Part shown: positions 5,312 through 6,693 of the stretch, one piece after another | How positions within the stretch are numbered: position 1 is the first letter of the stretch | How the letters are laid out: each line of letters opens with the position of its first letter | NCBI GenBank assembly: GCA_026394745.1 | Contig: JAPKXP010000118.1 | Span: 1 to 6,693 of the forward strand | Length of the DNA stretch: 6,693 nt | From: Candidatus Altarchaeota archaeon | Lineage (GTDB): Archaea; Altiarchaeota; Altiarchaeia; IMC4; SCGC-AAA252-I15 | Direction of reading: 5' to 3' | Position numbers and translations under genes: made by a program | The notes under the pieces: generated by a model | What the model was told of the DNA's origin: nothing | Databases searched by the model: none | What the model saw: the letters and a program-made list of their open reading frames with translations, nothing else

Positions 5312-6391
5312 TTAAACAGACCGTATGCCCCAGTCGTCAACGCTGGAAGTATACACGTAGTCCGAATCGGACGATGCCAGACCGAGCACGCTGTTGGATT
5401 TTACCCCTGTTATTATGCTGATTATCTCAATCTTGTCCTCGAGCCTCGGGTTGATTCTCGCACCCCACATGACGTTTGCAGTGGGGTCGAACTCGTTAGT
5501 CAAGAGCTCTCCGACCTTGTTGGCTTCACCGATTGTCAGCTCCGGACCGCCGGTGATGTGTATGAGCGCGCCCTTGGCTCCGGCGTAGTCGACGTCCAAC
5601 AGCGGGTGCTCGAGCGTGTTCTTGACCGCGACCTCTACCTTGTCCGGTCCTTCGCCGTCGCCGACGCTGATGACTGAAACGTTGCCGCCTCCCAAGACCG
5701 ACTTTATGTCTGCGAAGTCCAGGTTGATTAAGCTTGGCTCCTTGATAGTTTCCGTTATGCCTTTGACTGCCCTGGACACGACTTCGTCTGCGACCAGGAA
5801 CGCCTTGTCTATGGGCAGGTTCGGGACATACTCGACGAGCTTGTTGTTGTCGAGGACGATGACCGTGTCTGAAGCCTTCTTAAGCCTGCTGATTCCTTCC
5901 CTGGCCTTGTCCAGCCTGCTCCTCTCAAGCTGGAACGGGAAGGTGACTATTGAAACAACTATCGCACCAAGGTCTTTTGCGACCTCCGCTATTACTGAAG
6001 CGGAGCCTGTTCCCGTACCGCCGCCCATGCCTGCGGTAAGGAACATCAAGTGCGTTCCTTCAAGCACTTTAGCTATCTCGTTCCTGCTGGCTTCAGCAGC
6101 CTTCATCCCGATTTCAGGGAAGCCGCCAGCGCCGAGTCCTTTAGTGAGCTTTGCGCCGATTAATACTTTAGTTATCCTCGGGTCGATCTTCTTGAGGTCC
6201 TGCGCATCCGTGTTCATGGCAATTAATTCCGCGCCGGTTATGCCGATGCGAGCCAGTCGGTTTACGGTGTTTCCACCGCCACCGCCCGCACCGCAAACGA
6301 CGATACGCAGTTGGTTAACGTCTTCAAATTCATCAGCAACCTCACTGAAATTTCCTTTCTGGCCTAAAGCATCGCTCACAATAGTGTTCAT
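5312..6391 (-). CDS. ftsZ2: Cell division GTPase FtsZ, archaeal FtsZ2 type
   Basis: Tubulin-family GTPase that polymerises into the division ring at mid-cell. From the ATG at 6391 it has 359 residues. Visible motifs are the glycine-rich nucleotide loop GAGGGGGNT (34-42), MNTDAQ (59-64), the tubulin signature GGGTGTGS (123-130), and the T7 loop NLDFADIKSVL (223-233) with Asp225 and Asp228 supplying catalysis to the neighbouring subunit. FtsZ2 rather than FtsZ1 is suggested by PFQLERSR (152-159), VLDNNKLVEYVPNLPIDKAF (179-198) and the start MNTIVSDAL. These resemble the haloarchaeal FtsZ2 sequences recalled from memory more than FtsZ1. A short linker (about 338-350) precedes a tail ending VDDWGIRSV, a likely partner-binding peptide comparable to the hydrophobic tail of other FtsZ2 proteins. 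A TTG at 6400 would add three residues, but it abuts the Shine-Dalgarno, so the ATG is chosen. No ftsZ1 or sepF lies in the window. FtsZ is near certain; the subtype is likely. Confidence 0.95.
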   Translation of the reverse strand: MNTIVSDALGQKGNFSEVADEFEDVNQLRIVVCGAGGGGGNTVNRLARIGITGAELIAMNTDAQDLKKIDPRITKVLIGAKLTKGLGAGGFPEIGMKAAEASRNEIAKVLEGTHLMFLTAGMGGGTGTGSASVIAEVAKDLGAIVVSIVTFPFQLERSRLDKAREGISRLKKASDTVIVLDNNKLVEYVPNLPIDKAFLVADEVVSRAVKGITETIKEPSLINLDFADIKSVLGGGNVSVISVGDGEGPDKVEVAVKNTLEHPLLDVDYAGAKGALIHITGGPELTIGEANKVGELLTNEFDPTANVMWGARINPRLEDKIEIISIITGVKSNSVLGLASSDSDYVYTSSVDDWGIRSV

Positions 6392-6400
6392 AACGGTCAA

Positions 6401-6408
6401 CTCCTCCT
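6401..6408 (-). promoter_or_regulatory. Shine-Dalgarno AGGAGGAG for ftsZ2
   Basis: AGGAGGAG ends nine bases before the ATG at 6391. It directly touches the in-frame TTG at 6400, which is too close for initiation there. This decides the start in favour of the ATG. Confidence 0.8.
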
Positions 6409-6449
6409 ATGCATTAACGCACATATAATTATCAAGTTGTGCAATTAAA

Positions 6450-6457
6450 TATTTAAA
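6450..6457 (-). promoter_or_regulatory. Candidate TATA box (TTTAAATA) for ftsZ2
   Basis: TTTAAATA on the minus strand overlaps a 12-base perfect palindrome, TTAAATATTTAA (6445-6456). Standard spacing predicts a start near 6427 and a leader of about 36 bases that keeps the AGGAGGAG site. A second A+T-rich candidate, AATTATAT (about 6430-6423), would start transcription at or past the Shine-Dalgarno and is less suitable. The box overlaps the stop codon of the gene to the right. Confidence 0.5.
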
Positions 6458-6693
6458 CCAAATTTGAGCCTGTGTGGGCTGTTTTTCGCATTATTTTCCC
6501 TGAAGACGCGTCGATGTAGTAGAAGATGCCGGATTCCTCGGGCGTGTAGACGAACTTGCCTTGAGAGCTGGTGGAGTTCACGTATGCGACGACCCACAGG
6601 CCGTTCTTGTTCCTCGAGCCGATGAGGTTGTGTAGGTCGTTTAGTACGGCGTCATCGTAGTTTTTCAGGTACGGGTCTGCGGGTATGGTGTGT
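6453..6693 (-). CDS. C-terminal end of an unrecognised protein, 5' part outside window
   Basis: Read leftward from base 6693, one frame is open for 79 codons and ends in TAA at 6455-6453. Codon usage looks like that of neighbouring genes (many C/G third positions). The visible sequence includes AVLNDLHNLIGSRNKNGLWV, then AYVNSTSSQGKF, and FYYIDASSGKIMRK near the end. The alternating strands ending in a YIDASSGKI-type turn recall the C-terminal part of PepSY-like domains, common in exported proteins, but the match is too short to name the family. No transmembrane helix or catalytic motif is seen. It lies on the same strand as ftsZ2, 61 bases upstream of it. ftsZ2 has its own promoter signal, so co-transcription is possible but not needed. 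Confidence 0.7.
   Translation of the reverse strand, partial: HTIPADPYLKNYDDAVLNDLHNLIGSRNKNGLWVVAYVNSTSSQGKFVYTPEESGIFYYIDASSGKIMRKTAHTGSNLV

Noticed and set aside
5616..6428. 270-codon open frame on the plus strand opposite ftsZ2
   Set aside because: It lies almost wholly inside ftsZ2, whose protein shows every family motif. The antisense translation is rich in Ser, Pro and Thr with no recognisable domain, typical of a mirror frame in a biased-codon gene.
6445..6456. 12-base palindrome TTAAATATTTAA as an operator
   Set aside because: A+T-only palindromes are common around archaeal TATA boxes. There is no second copy and no evidence of a regulator, so it is kept only as part of the promoter.
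1..6693. Search by eye for CRISPR repeats, tRNA or rRNA genes, inverted terminal repeats or transposase motifs
   Set aside because: None found. Coding density is nearly complete, the longest non-coding stretch is about 90-115 bases, and all sizeable frames belong to chromosomal-type genes.

Overview
This looks like part of an archaeal chromosome. The evidence is an FtsZ of the archaeal FtsZ2 type, a DUF460 (COG2433) RNase H-fold protein of the kind known from archaea, A+T-rich TATA-box promoters a few tens of bases ahead of starts, and GAGGTG / GGAGG Shine-Dalgarno sites. The genes are tightly packed, with a 4-base overlap, a 6-base gap and a 1-base gap. Lineage cannot be fixed from the window; a euryarchaeal-type or DPANN / Altiarchaeota-like archaeon would fit. 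There are no RNA genes, mobile elements, CRISPR arrays or integration sites.

Layout, left to right. (1) Bases 1-952, minus strand: the N-terminal half of a DUF460 protein that runs off the left edge. (2) 949-2310, minus: purF, amidophosphoribosyltransferase, whose stop overlaps the DUF460 start as ATGA. (3) 2311-2364: a very short divergent promoter region. (4) 2365-3513, plus: argJ of the acetyl-recycling arginine pathway. (5) 3520-4140, plus: a six-helix rhomboid protease, probably co-transcribed with argJ. (6) 4142-5197 (or 5221), minus: a membrane-anchored surface protein with a signal peptide, a galactose-binding-like domain with a Cys-rich insert, a long coiled coil, one membrane helix and a charged cytoplasmic tail. 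It converges on the rhomboid gene with one base between the stops. (7) 5312-6391, minus: ftsZ2, followed directly by a hairpin and T-rich terminator. (8) 6453-6693, minus: the C-terminal end of an unrecognised protein that enters from the right edge.

How they fit together. purF and argJ are housekeeping biosynthesis genes reading away from a shared promoter region. ftsZ2 has its own promoter, Shine-Dalgarno and terminator, so it seems to be a separate unit. The surface protein follows ftsZ2 on the same strand but has its own tandem TATA elements and, unusually, two in-frame start codons, each with a perfect GAGGTG exactly six bases ahead. Most of the window is ordinary core genome. The parts most worth a second look are the surface coiled-coil protein with its doubled start, the purF-DUF460 coupling, and the compact shared promoter.
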